A DNA stretch of 64,000 nucleotides from Salinarchaeum sp. IM2453 (GCF_019693215.1 NZ_CP081183.1:871226-935225), one strand, 5' to 3'; counted from the stretch's first letter, positions 45,474-53,755 are shown. A program made the numbers and translations. Notes: generated from the sequence alone by a model not told the origin.

Positions 45474-45515
45474 GCAGGCAGAGTACCCCGGGACTTGATC
45501 CCGAGCAGTTCACAA
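45474..45515 (-). repeat. orphan tnpB-type right end, type E
   Basis: On the minus strand: GTGAACTGCTCGGGATCAAG then TCCCGGGGTACTCTGCCTGC. The hairpin CGGGA-TCAAG-TCCCG is perfect for 5 bp, and the tail ACTCTGCCTGC is identical to the end of the tnpB right end at 41110. It lies in the intergenic stretch between nadE and the orphan gene at 45657. Confidence 0.6.
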
Positions 45516-45609
45516 GACAAAAGCAAGTTCAAGAAGGTTTCTATCTGCTGAAGGCCGAAAATACATCAAGTATTTCCAGAGTGGATCTAAGCCTGCTGCA
45601 TGGACATGT

Positions 45610-45629
45610 AACAGTTACCGAGAACTGTT
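45610..45629. promoter_or_regulatory. perfect inverted repeat next to TATA box, possible operator
   Basis: AACAGTT-ACCGAG-AACTGTT is a perfect 7-bp inverted repeat with a 6-nt spacer. Its right arm runs into TTATTA (about 45628-45633), which is placed 25-30 nt before GTG 45657 and therefore probably the TATA box. A protein bound here would sit on the BRE/TATA position of the next gene, as haloarchaeal repressors do. Confidence 0.45.
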
Positions 45630-45656
45630 ATTAGTATCGAATGCCTATGATATGTC

Positions 45657-46061
45657 GTGAATCGAGACGACGGCACTGCAGAAATTCCGGTATATGATGG
45701 GCAACAAGCAGTTGAGAAAGCATACGCACAAGCGGAACATAATAAGCAGCCGTTTTTTGGAATTGAGCAATATGAAGAAGGGTACGCTGTAACCTATGAT
45801 TTACTTCCAGCTGGTAAGCAACTTGCTCCTACAGCACGGAAGGAGTTACAGGTGCAACTCACAAACGAGATAGAAACAATCGTTGCTAATGAGAGCCTGA
45901 GCACAATTGAAGTGAGTAAGTCAATCAGTGAGTCACTAGGGAACATTTCATTTCTTGCATCTGAAGAGAGTGCCAAGCAGGTAGCACAGGTCATTAAGCC
46001 AATTGTACTTGATGAAGCAAACTGGACGAAGCATTCGGACGGAAACGAACTTCGTCGGTAA
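45657..46061 (+). CDS. conserved-looking hypothetical protein
   Basis: 134 residues from GTG 45657. No membrane segment. The N-terminal half (VEKAYAQAEHNKQPFFGIEQ) is followed by a region rich in Glu/Gln helices, VQLTNEIETIVANESLSTIE, and FLASEESAKQVAQVIKPIVL. Codon use and acidic composition match the neighbourhood, so it is probably real. I recognise no family. The inverted repeat at its promoter suggests tight control. Confidence 0.6.
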   Translation: MNRDDGTAEIPVYDGQQAVEKAYAQAEHNKQPFFGIEQYEEGYAVTYDLLPAGKQLAPTARKELQVQLTNEIETIVANESLSTIEVSKSISESLGNISFLASEESAKQVAQVIKPIVLDEANWTKHSDGNELRR

Positions 46062-46301
46062 AGGCCACACTGCCGATGAGATCTGTGGAAACCAAAATAC
46101 TATGATTGGATGACAGCGTGTCTGGAATATTTGAATGACAGAGAGAACGGATAAAGCGGCCAAATAGTTCATTATACTCTTGTCATTATTACATATTAAG
46201 ATAGTATCATAACCAGAGATAACTAATTAGTAGCATACAAAGACTGTAATTATTGGTGCAAACCGGCAAAATTTTTCTATATTGATTCGTATTAAATTAT
46301 A

Positions 46302-46441
46302 GGGCGCGTAGTTCAGCCTGGAAGAACGGCCGTGTAATGGGTCAATATTATTGTGATCGTGAGTCCGCGCGGCACAATCACAATCCCAATGCTCATCTGA
46401 CTCACCACGGACAGCCCGGGGTTCAAATCCTCGCGTGCCCA
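46302..46441 (+). tRNA. tRNA-like gene with a large anticodon-region insert, isotype unresolved
   Basis: The acceptor GGGCGCG pairs with CGTGCCC (one G-U), discriminator A at 46441. A D arm GTTC-AGCCTGGAA-GAAC and T arm CGGGG-TTCAAAT-CCTCG are intact. The body is 140 nt, about 65 nt more than a type I tRNA, and the extra lies in the anticodon arm. Reading the 5' half straight gives anticodon AAT, which archaea do not use; no splice choice I tried gives a normal loop. The insert holds two overlapping complementary pairs (ATTGTGAT/ATCACAAT and GTGAGTC/GACTCAC). It is an intron-bearing tRNA, a decayed one, or a tRNA-derived RNA. Confidence 0.5.
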
Positions 46442-46599
46442 CTCTTCTATTACACAATAACCTGAGATCTGTATCAAACAGTCTTGAGTAAATGACATTT
46501 AGATAAATATAGACGGAACAGTTGAGATGTAATTGTCCGGTTTGACAGGAACTTTGCCAAGTAGGTTGTTACTACGTAGTTAGCAAACTCGTGCTGAAT

Positions 46600-46620
46600 G
46601 ATCTATATAGACATATATAC
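46600..46620. promoter_or_regulatory. motif shared by both halves of the pst locus (pstS side)
   Basis: GAT followed by CTATATAGACATATATAC, about 96-116 nt upstream of pstS. The copy at 53735-53755 upstream of pstB and the P-type ATPase differs at 2 of 21 positions. Candidate phosphate-control site. A second weaker CTCTATATACATACC follows about 25 nt later. Confidence 0.5.
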
Positions 46621-46715
46621 TGGTATAGTGTAATCCAGTTGCCTCTATATACATACCACGTCAAATATATAAATATTATAATAATACTTGTACAGTATCA
46701 GCGTTGTACTAGTTG

Positions 46716-47708
46716 ATGGCAGCAGAAGATACTCCAAGAGGAGGAATCTCACGACGAAACGCACTAACTGCGCTTAGTGGAATCGGGGTTATTTCCCTTG
46801 CAGGGTGTACTGATATATTCGGGGATGATACGATTGAAGCGTCTGGGTCGAACACAGTCCGACCGTTAACAGAAACTGTTGCAGAGAGCTTTGAAGACGA
46901 CTACGATGAAGATATATCGATTAATGTAGAGGGACCTGGAACTGGAGCTGGATTTGAGTCCTTTACACAAGGAGAAACAGACATTCAAAATGCAAGTCGG
47001 GCCGCTACTGACGAAGAACTTGATGATGCAGATGATAACGATGTCGAGTTTACTCGATTCCAAGTCGGACAAGACGCATTATCAGTGTACATCAATGACG
47101 AGAATGAGTTCCTTGATCCAGATGAAGACAATTTTATTACAATCTCTGAGTTGGGAGACATCTATGAGTTTGAGTCGGAAGTAGAACAGTGGAGTGATGT
47201 GCGTGATGAATGGCCGGACGAGGAAATAGATATTTGGGGGCGTGACAGTGATTCAGGCACATTCGATTATTTCACTGAGGCAGTAACTGGTGAAGCAGGT
47301 AACGTCCGTACTGATTATAATGATCGTACCGAAACACTGGCAGTTGTTGAAGGCGTTGAAGATAGTGAGTTTGCCATTGGGTTTGGTGGATACGCATTTC
47401 TTGAAGAAGGTGATGTTATGGGAGCTGCGGTCAGGTATGAAGAAGAACATGACGAAGGCGAAGCGTATCCCCCGGAACCAGAAGCTATTGAAGCAGGGGA
47501 TTATCAGCCACTTACACGACCACTGTTCATTTTTGTAAATCACGATCTATTTGAAGAGGAACACGGACGGGATTTCATTCGGTATTATTTCGATAACGTC
47601 GATGAAATTGCTCCAGAAGTGGATTTCTTCCCGGCACCAGAAGACGTATTGGAAGAGAATCACGACAAGATGGACGATATTCTGGACGATCTAGGAATTG
47701 ATGAGTAA
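46716..47708 (+). CDS. pstS: phosphate ABC transporter substrate-binding lipoprotein
   Basis: 330 residues from ATG 46716. The signal ISRRNALTALSGIGVISLAGC has the Tat twin arginine and a lipobox ending in Cys, so it is exported folded and lipid-anchored. The PstS fold follows: IEASGSNTVRPLTETVAESF, EGPGTGAGFESFTQGETDI and WGRDSDSGTFDYFTEAV, all phosphate-contact regions. It delivers phosphate to PstCA. A TTG one codon earlier is possible. It opens the pstSCA run and its AT-rich promoter region carries the motif at 46600. Confidence 0.93.
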   Translation: MAAEDTPRGGISRRNALTALSGIGVISLAGCTDIFGDDTIEASGSNTVRPLTETVAESFEDDYDEDISINVEGPGTGAGFESFTQGETDIQNASRAATDEELDDADDNDVEFTRFQVGQDALSVYINDENEFLDPDEDNFITISELGDIYEFESEVEQWSDVRDEWPDEEIDIWGRDSDSGTFDYFTEAVTGEAGNVRTDYNDRTETLAVVEGVEDSEFAIGFGGYAFLEEGDVMGAAVRYEEEHDEGEAYPPEPEAIEAGDYQPLTRPLFIFVNHDLFEEEHGRDFIRYYFDNVDEIAPEVDFFPAPEDVLEENHDKMDDILDDLGIDE

Positions 47709-47719
47709 TAAAGCAGACC

Positions 47720-48724
47720 ATGAGTGAGCAAAATCAGTTGGAGGTTCAGGCAACTGAAACAGCGGTTAAAAGTGCCAAACGGACAAGCCAGATTATTCGC
47801 TGGGCACTGTTTGGTTGTATGTTGATTACGGTACTTACTACGCTGGCAATTTTTGGTCTCCTTATAAACGAGTCAGCGCATTTCTTTTTCAACCGTTCAC
47901 TGGTTGGGATCATTACAGCGGTGTTTACTGGTGGTGAGATTATACAGCGTGTATCATTTGTTGAATTTTTCACAGACACAGAATGGCGACCGTCACACGC
48001 AGTTGATCCCAGATTTGGTCTTCTCCCGTTAGCAGCAGGAACGCTTCTGGTAACATTTGGTGCAGCAATGGTATCGATTCCAATCGGGACACTGACTGCC
48101 CTATATGTTTCCGAATATGCTAGTGCAAGGACAAAGGCATATCTCAAGCCAACACTTGAGATTCTCGCTGGTATCCCTACGATTGTATACGGATTTTTTG
48201 CCATCTCATTTGTGACACCGGTGGTAATTCGACCACTGGCGGATATTCTCGGGTATGAGGCGGGTATTGTCAACGCCGCGTCAGCAAGCATCGTTGTCGG
48301 GATCATGACTATCCCGATGGTTGCTTCAATCAGCGAGGATGCAATGGACGCTGTACCCGACAGTCTCCGAGATGGAGCATATGCACTGGGGGCGACCAAA
48401 TACCAAGTATCAACACGAATTGTACTTCCTGCATCTATTTCTGGTATTTTTGCGTCCTATATTCTTGCCATTTCTCGCGCAATTGGAGAAACAATGGCTG
48501 TCACTCTCGCCGCCGGGCGAAACCCACAGATAACGCTGAATTTCTTCGATGAAATTCAGACAATTACTGCATACATGGTTAATGCAGCACGGGGAACAGC
48601 CGTTGTCGGGAGTGTTGAGTATCAAAGTCTGTTTGCTGCTGGTCTTATTCTCTTTCTTATCACATTAGCGATGAACACGCTCAATGACTACATGAAACAT
48701 CGGTTCCGGGAGGTGTACAAATAA
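47720..48724 (+). CDS. pstC: phosphate ABC transporter permease PstC
   Basis: 334 residues with six or so TM segments. The permease core has the EAA-like loop MDAVPDSLRDGAYALGATKYQ and the family sequence IPIGTLTALYVSEYAS. It starts 12 bp after pstS and its stop overlaps the pstA start (TAATG), so it is translationally coupled. It forms the membrane channel with PstA. Confidence 0.93.
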   Translation: MSEQNQLEVQATETAVKSAKRTSQIIRWALFGCMLITVLTTLAIFGLLINESAHFFFNRSLVGIITAVFTGGEIIQRVSFVEFFTDTEWRPSHAVDPRFGLLPLAAGTLLVTFGAAMVSIPIGTLTALYVSEYASARTKAYLKPTLEILAGIPTIVYGFFAISFVTPVVIRPLADILGYEAGIVNAASASIVVGIMTIPMVASISEDAMDAVPDSLRDGAYALGATKYQVSTRIVLPASISGIFASYILAISRAIGETMAVTLAAGRNPQITLNFFDEIQTITAYMVNAARGTAVVGSVEYQSLFAAGLILFLITLAMNTLNDYMKHRFREVYK

Positions 48725-49635
48725 TGGCGGAACAAGACACGCAAGCGCTTTCCACACAGTCAAAGAGCCGGAAAGTGCAGGTTGAACATCTTAAAAGCCG
48801 TCTGTTCAAAGTTGTCTGTTTGGGTGCTGCACTTGTTGGATTTGCAGCACTGACATTGTTACTTGCAGATATTATCTGGGAAGCATACGTTGCAGTTACC
48901 GATTTTGGGATTGATATCATTCAGTTTCTTATCAGTCCAGGATCAACGGACCCTACAAGTGCTGGGATATTAGCTGCCGTTATTGGATCGCTTTGGTTGA
49001 TGATCCTCACAGCGCTTTTCACCTTTGGCATCGGGGTTGGAGCAGCAATCTACCTTGAAGAGTTTGCACCGGAAAATCGGTGGAAACGTGTTATAGAAAT
49101 AAATCTCGCTAATCTCGCTGGGGTCCCGTCTGTTGTTTATGGTCTCGTTATACTTGGACTGATGATTCATGTACTAGGTTTCGATGCGATTATTATTGTT
49201 GGTGCTATCGCACTCTCGTTGACTGTTATGCCAATTGTTATTGTATCAGCACAGGAGGCGCTTCGAGCAGTCCCAGACAGCATGCGAGAGGCGTCAGATG
49301 CAACAGGGGCGACCCAATGGCAAACAGTACGAAATGTTGTATTACCAGCAGCAATGCCGGGAATTCTCACAGGAATGATCCTCGGGCTAGCGGACGCATG
49401 GGGACAGACAGCACCAATAATTATGGTTGGAACGCTGGTTGGAGCTCGTCACGTTCCATGGACACCGTTTGATCGAAACGTTGCGCTTACAGCAACGATT
49501 TTTGAGTGGTCATTTAGTTTTGAACCAGGATTTCGAGCGATTGCAGCACTTGGTATTGTTATTTTGTTAATTATCCTATTGGCGATGAATGGTATTGCTA
49601 TTTACCTTCGTCACCGATACGAAACTGCTGTGTAA
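48724..49635 (+). CDS. pstA: phosphate ABC transporter permease PstA
   Basis: 303 residues, six predicted TM segments. The EAA loop is LRAVPDSMREASDATGATQW and the region GVGAAIYLEEFAPENRWKRV precedes it. It is the last gene of the + strand unit. In a normal pst operon pstB would follow directly; here it is on the opposite strand 3 kb away. Confidence 0.93.
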   Translation: MAEQDTQALSTQSKSRKVQVEHLKSRLFKVVCLGAALVGFAALTLLLADIIWEAYVAVTDFGIDIIQFLISPGSTDPTSAGILAAVIGSLWLMILTALFTFGIGVGAAIYLEEFAPENRWKRVIEINLANLAGVPSVVYGLVILGLMIHVLGFDAIIIVGAIALSLTVMPIVIVSAQEALRAVPDSMREASDATGATQWQTVRNVVLPAAMPGILTGMILGLADAWGQTAPIIMVGTLVGARHVPWTPFDRNVALTATIFEWSFSFEPGFRAIAALGIVILLIILLAMNGIAIYLRHRYETAV

Positions 49636-49668
49636 TCTGTATCAATCGGATTCAGAATGTTGCTTCCT

Positions 49669-49698
49669 GATTGACTTCCTCTAGAACTGAAGTCCTGT
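49669..49698 (+). repeat. orphan IS end, type F (partial)
   Basis: GATTGACTTCCTCTAGAACT followed by GAAGTCCTG. The TTGACTTCCTC...CTGAAG layout matches 32884. A related sequence in the same region, GGACTGAAGTCGGGGAATTCC, is at 49939. Confidence 0.45.
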
Positions 49699-49933
49699 CT
49701 TTTACCCATAAGTTCACGAGGCTCAAACGGACGTTTCAGACGCGTTCGACCCCGATCTGTGCTCGAGCGATCGAGATGAGAAGTGGTTGAGGGCAGTAAT
49801 ATCGGCGGTAGGGGGTGACTAAATGCGGATAAACAAGATCGGCAAAATCGTTCTATGAGGGAGTCACATCCGTAGAGATCGGTATTTTCAGCCGAGTTCA
49901 TCGATCCCGACAGCGACGTGAGTTGTGGGTAAG

Positions 49934-49976
49934 AGACAGGACTGAAGTCGGGGAATTCCCACGGCACCGCACCGCT
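49934..49976 (+). repeat. orphan IS end, type F (partial)
   Basis: GACAGGACTGAAGTCGGGGA, then ATTCCCACGGCACCGCACCGC. GACTGAAGTC forms a small hairpin, and CTGAAG followed by the GGGGAATTCC box is a common ending of haloarchaeal IS200/IS605-type elements. Confidence 0.45.
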
Positions 49977-50194
49977 TGGTTGAGAGATTGTGGTTTGCGA
50001 CCGACGAGCGTTGGCTGAGCCAAGCGGCCGTTACTCCTATCCGCTGGTGGGGGCGTGGTTCTACCCCGGTGACTCAGAGATACCGTTATTTTAGGTCGGC
50101 ATGCGCTAATTGTTGGTAAATCTATGTACATGCTTGTATTCCGTTGAATCTCCAGCCGTGGCTACGAGCGTGAAGAAATTCCCGGTTGTCGGCT

Positions 50195-50232
50195 TCATCC
50201 ACACCCCTGAAGGGGAGGGCGTTCGCCTCGCT
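50195..50232 (+). repeat. orphan IS end, type F (partial)
   Basis: CATCCACACCCCTGAAGGGG then AGGGCGTTCGCCTCG. The hairpin CCCC-TGAA-GGGG and the GCGTTCGCCTCG tail match the end at 32884. It lies 14 bp from the phosphoesterase stop codon. Confidence 0.5.
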
Positions 50233-50245
50233 GCCGCTGTAATAG

Positions 50246-51025
50246 CTAAACTGACTTGCCAGACCAAAGTGCGTTTGCATAGCAATCGGGAAGACCTGAT
50301 TGTTTAATGTCTGTTACGACGTCTGATATGTCATATTGCACGCGACGGTGATCCACAGACAGGCCTGATCCGTGTACTTTCAGATGAACGTAGCATGCCC
50401 TAGAATCGCCATCCTTTGGCTTGCCTATGCTACCAACATTAATTATATGTCGTCCATCAGACAGTTGCTTGTGATATGGGATATGTGTGTGCCCACAGAC
50501 AAGAACATCCGAATCGATAAGATTCAGTAAGCGCTTGAATGTTGACTCAGGTCGGTCAGCATACAGGTACTCGTTAATTCGCCGGGGGCTTCCATGAACA
50601 AGCGTGATTTTGGTTCCACCGACTACTAGAGTACGTTGCTGGGCCAATCTTTTGAGATAGCCTCGATTAGTATCAGAGATTACATTATTCGTCCATGTTA
50701 TTGACGTTCGTCCGTGCTGACGAGCTTCTGTAGAGTTGTATGCACAACCACATTCATCGCTATCCATCCCAACTCCATAGTCGTAATTTCCCTGAATCGT
50801 AGGAATATCATGGTCTCTGATGAAGTTGACTACTTCGTTTGGATGTGGACCGTACCCGACGAGATCTCCGACACAATAGCTATGAGAATTAAGGCCCTCT
50901 GTAACAATCTCATCATATACACTAGTCAATGCTGGCATATTGCCATGAATATCCCCAAAGAGAGCGATCCCTCGTGAGTCAATGCGTATTTGTTGATTCT
51001 CTACACGGTCTTGATCAATATTCAT
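50246..51025 (-). CDS. calcineurin-like metallophosphoesterase
   Basis: 259 residues. The phosphoesterase signature blocks are GDIHGNMPAL (metal Asp and His), VGDLVGYGPHPN, IQGNYDY (GNH-type block with Asn, here followed by Tyr-Asp), and LVCGHTHIPYH (GHTH). It hydrolyses phosphomonoesters or diesters with two metals. It is last in a minus-strand set starting with pstB, about 20 bp after the PhoU-like gene, so phosphate starvation control is likely; release of phosphate from organic esters would fit. Confidence 0.88.
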   Translation of the reverse strand: MNIDQDRVENQQIRIDSRGIALFGDIHGNMPALTSVYDEIVTEGLNSHSYCVGDLVGYGPHPNEVVNFIRDHDIPTIQGNYDYGVGMDSDECGCAYNSTEARQHGRTSITWTNNVISDTNRGYLKRLAQQRTLVVGGTKITLVHGSPRRINEYLYADRPESTFKRLLNLIDSDVLVCGHTHIPYHKQLSDGRHIINVGSIGKPKDGDSRACYVHLKVHGSGLSVDHRRVQYDISDVVTDIKQSGLPDCYANALWSGKSV

Positions 51026-51045
51026 GATTGGTTAGTTATGTGGGA

Positions 51046-52056
51046 CTATCGTTCCTTGGCATGGCGCATACGAAATTGCAAGCCTGCGTCAGCAATGTTT
51101 GCGCCATATTCTGCTGTTCGAACAATACTATCAAGTACGGTTGCTAATAGGTAGCTGTCCGTGATATCTTTTTCATATAGATCGCGATCAAGTGACTCTG
51201 CGTCCGCAGTTACGCTGTTAGCATCAGAGATTACGTCGCCGAGTTCAACATCTGAATCCTCATCAAGGACTCCAGAGACTGCCATATCAACAATGTGCCG
51301 GGAGCGAGTGCTGAGTGTATCGAGTTGTTCGGCGACATCTTCTGGAGGCGGGTCTGACATACGATCAGCAACGGCGGCAATTTTCTCTGCGTGGTCTCCA
51401 ATACGTTCGATTTGTCTGGCTACTGTATAGTAGTCGAACATCGACAATCGATCAGTTTCTGCAGCAACGCTCATATCGCAAAGTGTCTGTTGGAATTCAC
51501 GACAGACCAATCGAAAAAGACGATCAATATCGTCGTCCTGTCGTCTAATATGTCGTGGTTCCTCGGAGTTATTGGTAAGTACTGCGGTGGTCGCAGCGTT
51601 ATGCATGGAAACAGCAGTTAGTTTCATTTGAGTTAACGTTTGTTGAACTGAAATATTATCTGTATCCAGCATTGTTCGCGCAACCATTATCTCTTCAGTC
51701 TCTTCGTGAATTTCAATTCCAACAAGACCCGTAATTGTATTTCGTATTTTGCGTTTTTCACCATGGTCACATGAACCGCTAATCGTGATCTCTTCAGCAC
51801 CAGAGACATAGGCAGCAACAATACGACGGGCAATATCATCGCCTCCACGATTGTGTGTATCGATTACGACGTGGTCTTGATTTTGTACGCTATTCTCGTT
51901 CGTAATAACCAGTTGATCTTGTGCAGTGTACAGGTTGACCATTGATCCAGGACTAATGTCCTGCGTTGCTGCCCAATCTTTAGGTAATGAGACAGTATAT
52001 GTTGATCCACCTGTTAACTGTACTTTCCGTGTTTCTGGGTCATTTTGTTTTGACAT
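51046..52056 (-). CDS. PhoU-like regulator with N-terminal AbrB/SpoVT domain
   Basis: 336 residues. The first 45 residues form a swapped-hairpin AbrB-type DNA-binding domain (VQLTGGSTYTVSLPKDWA). From about 115 on is a PhoU-type helical bundle: DNISVQQTLTQMKLTAVSMH, ARQIERIGDHAEKIA and a second repeat ending ADAGLQFRM. This fusion is common in haloarchaea and could couple phosphate-transport state directly to transcription. It follows phoU by 4 bp. Confidence 0.88.
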   Translation of the reverse strand: MSKQNDPETRKVQLTGGSTYTVSLPKDWAATQDISPGSMVNLYTAQDQLVITNENSVQNQDHVVIDTHNRGGDDIARRIVAAYVSGAEEITISGSCDHGEKRKIRNTITGLVGIEIHEETEEIMVARTMLDTDNISVQQTLTQMKLTAVSMHNAATTAVLTNNSEEPRHIRRQDDDIDRLFRLVCREFQQTLCDMSVAAETDRLSMFDYYTVARQIERIGDHAEKIAAVADRMSDPPPEDVAEQLDTLSTRSRHIVDMAVSGVLDEDSDVELGDVISDANSVTADAESLDRDLYEKDITDSYLLATVLDSIVRTAEYGANIADAGLQFRMRHAKER

Positions 52057-52060
52057 GGTG

Positions 52061-52750
52061 TCAGTAGATTAATCCAGCATCCTGTTGTTCCATATAAAGC
52101 GTTCTAGCGCAGATATTGACTGCATGGTCACCAACTCGTTCAATGTCTCGAACAGCAAGTAATGCATTTGAGATTTCATCAAGAGCCTGCTTTTGTGTCT
52201 GTACAGGCCGCTCTTGAAGATCACTGTTGATGAGACTACGTATTATCCGATCACTAGCAGCTCGACAGTCTTGGTCAAGTTGCTCATCACGAGCGGCGAT
52301 ATTCCAAGTTGACGTTGCATCGCGTCCATCGTATGCGGCAACTGCATCCATCAGCAATTCTTGTGCTGTTTCCGCGATGTACAGGAGATCATCGATTGAA
52401 ATCGGCTGTAAGAGATCCATCTCTTTCCAAGCGGTGGCATACTTAGCCAAGTTTGTGGCAATGTCTCCTACTCTTTCTAAATCAGTGATAATCTTGAATG
52501 AGGAAGCAACAAACCGAAGATCGCTTGCAACGGGCTGCTGTAAAGCAAAAAGGTCGATGCATGTCTGCTCAAGATCAAGATAACGTTCATTTATTTCATG
52601 ATCCGCATCAATGATTGCTCTTGCGTCCTGCCGATTTCCAGAGGTAAATAAGTTCAAAGCTTGAATATATCGATCATTGACTTCATCAGCCATCAAGACG
52701 ACATCCTCGCGCAGGTCGTCTAGCTGCTGTTGATATGAATCTCGAGGCAT
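52061..52750 (-). CDS. phoU: phosphate-signalling regulator PhoU
   Basis: 229 residues, two PhoU helical repeats: LFALQQPVASDLRFVASSFK with the ERVGDIATNLAKYA metal motif, and ALDEISNALLAVRDIERVGD with HAVNICARTLY. PhoU restrains PstSCAB uptake and signals phosphate sufficiency. It is 2 bp downstream of pstB and 4 bp before the AbrB-PhoU gene, so all are one transcript. Confidence 0.93.
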   Translation of the reverse strand: MPRDSYQQQLDDLREDVVLMADEVNDRYIQALNLFTSGNRQDARAIIDADHEINERYLDLEQTCIDLFALQQPVASDLRFVASSFKIITDLERVGDIATNLAKYATAWKEMDLLQPISIDDLLYIAETAQELLMDAVAAYDGRDATSTWNIAARDEQLDQDCRAASDRIIRSLINSDLQERPVQTQKQALDEISNALLAVRDIERVGDHAVNICARTLYMEQQDAGLIY

Positions 52751-52752
52751 TG

Positions 52753-53625
52753 TTATCCAAATTTCCCGGTGATATAGTCTTCAACTCGGGGATCATCTGG
52801 ATTCTCAAAGATGGTTGCTGTATCAGCAAACTCAGCTAACTCACCACCGGTCAGGAAAACCGCTGTTTTATCGGAAGTACGGGCCGCCTGCTGCATGTTG
52901 TGTGTAATAATAACAACGGTATATTCCTCAGCCAATTGCTCAATGAGGTCTTCAATCTCAGCAGTCGCGACCGGATCAAGAGCACTGGCTGGCTCATCCA
53001 TTAATAGTAGCTCGGGATCTGGGGCAATTGCACGAGCAATACATAGCCGTTGTTGCTGGCCACCAGACAGCTCAAGCCCAGACTCGTCAAGTTGGTCTTT
53101 CACCTCATCCCAGAGGGCAGCATCCCGAAGTGCCTGTTCAACAACTTCATCAAGATCAACATCATCTGCCTTCCCTTGAATTCGGAGTCCATAGGCAACG
53201 TTGTCGTATATTGATTTAGGAAACGGGTTGGGTTTCTGAAAGACCTGTCCGACTTTCCGACGTAGCACAACAGGATCAACATCAGAGTCGTATATGTTGG
53301 TGTCTTTAAAATACACATCACCTTCTGTACGTGCGCTATCAATCCGGTCATTCATACGGTTAAAACAGCGAATAAATGTCGATTTACCGCAGCCTGAAGG
53401 ACCAATAATAGCGGTGACTTGCTTTTCTGGAATCTGGATTGATACGTCGTCAATTGCTTTCTGGTCACCGTAGTATACGCTGAGGTCTTCAGTTCTAACA
53501 ACAGTGGTGTCAGTCTGTGTATGCTGTGCTGACGACTCGACATCTATGTCCATCGAAATTAGTGTATCTTCTTGATTATCAGTGATCGTTGTGGAAGAAT
53601 CAGAGGCAGGCGTTTTTTGGGACAT
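52753..53625 (-). CDS. pstB: phosphate ABC transporter ATPase PstB
   Basis: 290 residues. Walker A is GPSGCGKST, the signature [14 protein letters not shown] and Walker [13 protein letters not shown]. The PstB-specific [22 protein letters not shown] is present. The N-terminal 45 residues are an extra acidic, Ser/Thr-rich extension. It powers PstCA. It is transcribed away from the P-type ATPase gene and starts the pstB-phoU-phoU2-phosphoesterase unit, opposite in direction to pstSCA. Confidence 0.94.
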   Translation of the reverse strand: MSQKTPASDSSTTITDNQEDTLISMDIDVESSAQHTQTDTTVVRTEDLSVYYGDQKAIDDVSIQIPEKQVTAIIGPSGCGKSTFIRCFNRMNDRIDSARTEGDVYFKDTNIYDSDVDPVVLRRKVGQVFQKPNPFPKSIYDNVAYGLRIQGKADDVDLDEVVEQALRDAALWDEVKDQLDESGLELSGGQQQRLCIARAIAPDPELLLMDEPASALDPVATAEIEDLIEQLAEEYTVVIITHNMQQAARTSDKTAVFLTGGELAEFADTATIFENPDDPRVEDYITGKFG

Positions 53626-53675
53626 GGTATCACAAAAAGCCGGAGCATAACTGTGACGGCTTCAACTGGATAATG

Positions 53676-53689
53676 TATGTAGCTACATA
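53676..53689. promoter_or_regulatory. 14-bp perfect palindrome upstream of pstB
   Basis: TATGTAGCTACATA, 51-64 nt upstream of the pstB ATG. A shorter palindrome, ACTACGTAGT, occurs at 46571-46580 upstream of pstS, 20 bp from the shared motif there. It may be an operator site, perhaps for phosphate control. Confidence 0.4.
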
Positions 53690-53734
53690 AGGTAATTACT
53701 ATTAGTTATATATTGATCGCTATTGTACTCTATT

Positions 53735-53755
53735 GAGCTATATAGAGATATATAC
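53735..53755. promoter_or_regulatory. motif shared by both halves of the pst locus (pstB side)
   Basis: GAG followed by CTATATAGAGATATATAC, about 110 nt upstream of pstB and 67 nt upstream of the P-type ATPase gene, which is divergent. It matches the copy at 46600 in 19 of 21 positions. The core CTATATAG is itself a palindrome, so orientation does not tell which gene it serves. Confidence 0.5.

Larger units (their letters stand above)
49636..50245. other. junction of the split pst locus, filled with IS debris
   Basis: About 610 bases with no intact gene between the convergent pstA and phosphoesterase genes. It holds three type F IS-end pieces (49669, 49934, 50195), and CACGGCACCGCACCGCTTGG, which recalls the segment near 21640. 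GC is raised. This is where the rest of a normal pst operon would have followed pstA. Confidence 0.5.

Noticed and set aside
46345-46400. Box C/D guide RNA inside the tRNA-like insert
   Set aside because: There is a CTGA and a GTGATCG, but the latter departs from the RUGAUGA C-box consensus and the second box pair is not visible.
46302-46441. Calling this tRNA-Ile(AAT), tRNA-Arg, tRNA-Val or tRNA-Trp
   Set aside because: No choice of intron ends gave a proper anticodon loop for any of these. AAT would be an unused archaeal anticodon. The isotype was left open.
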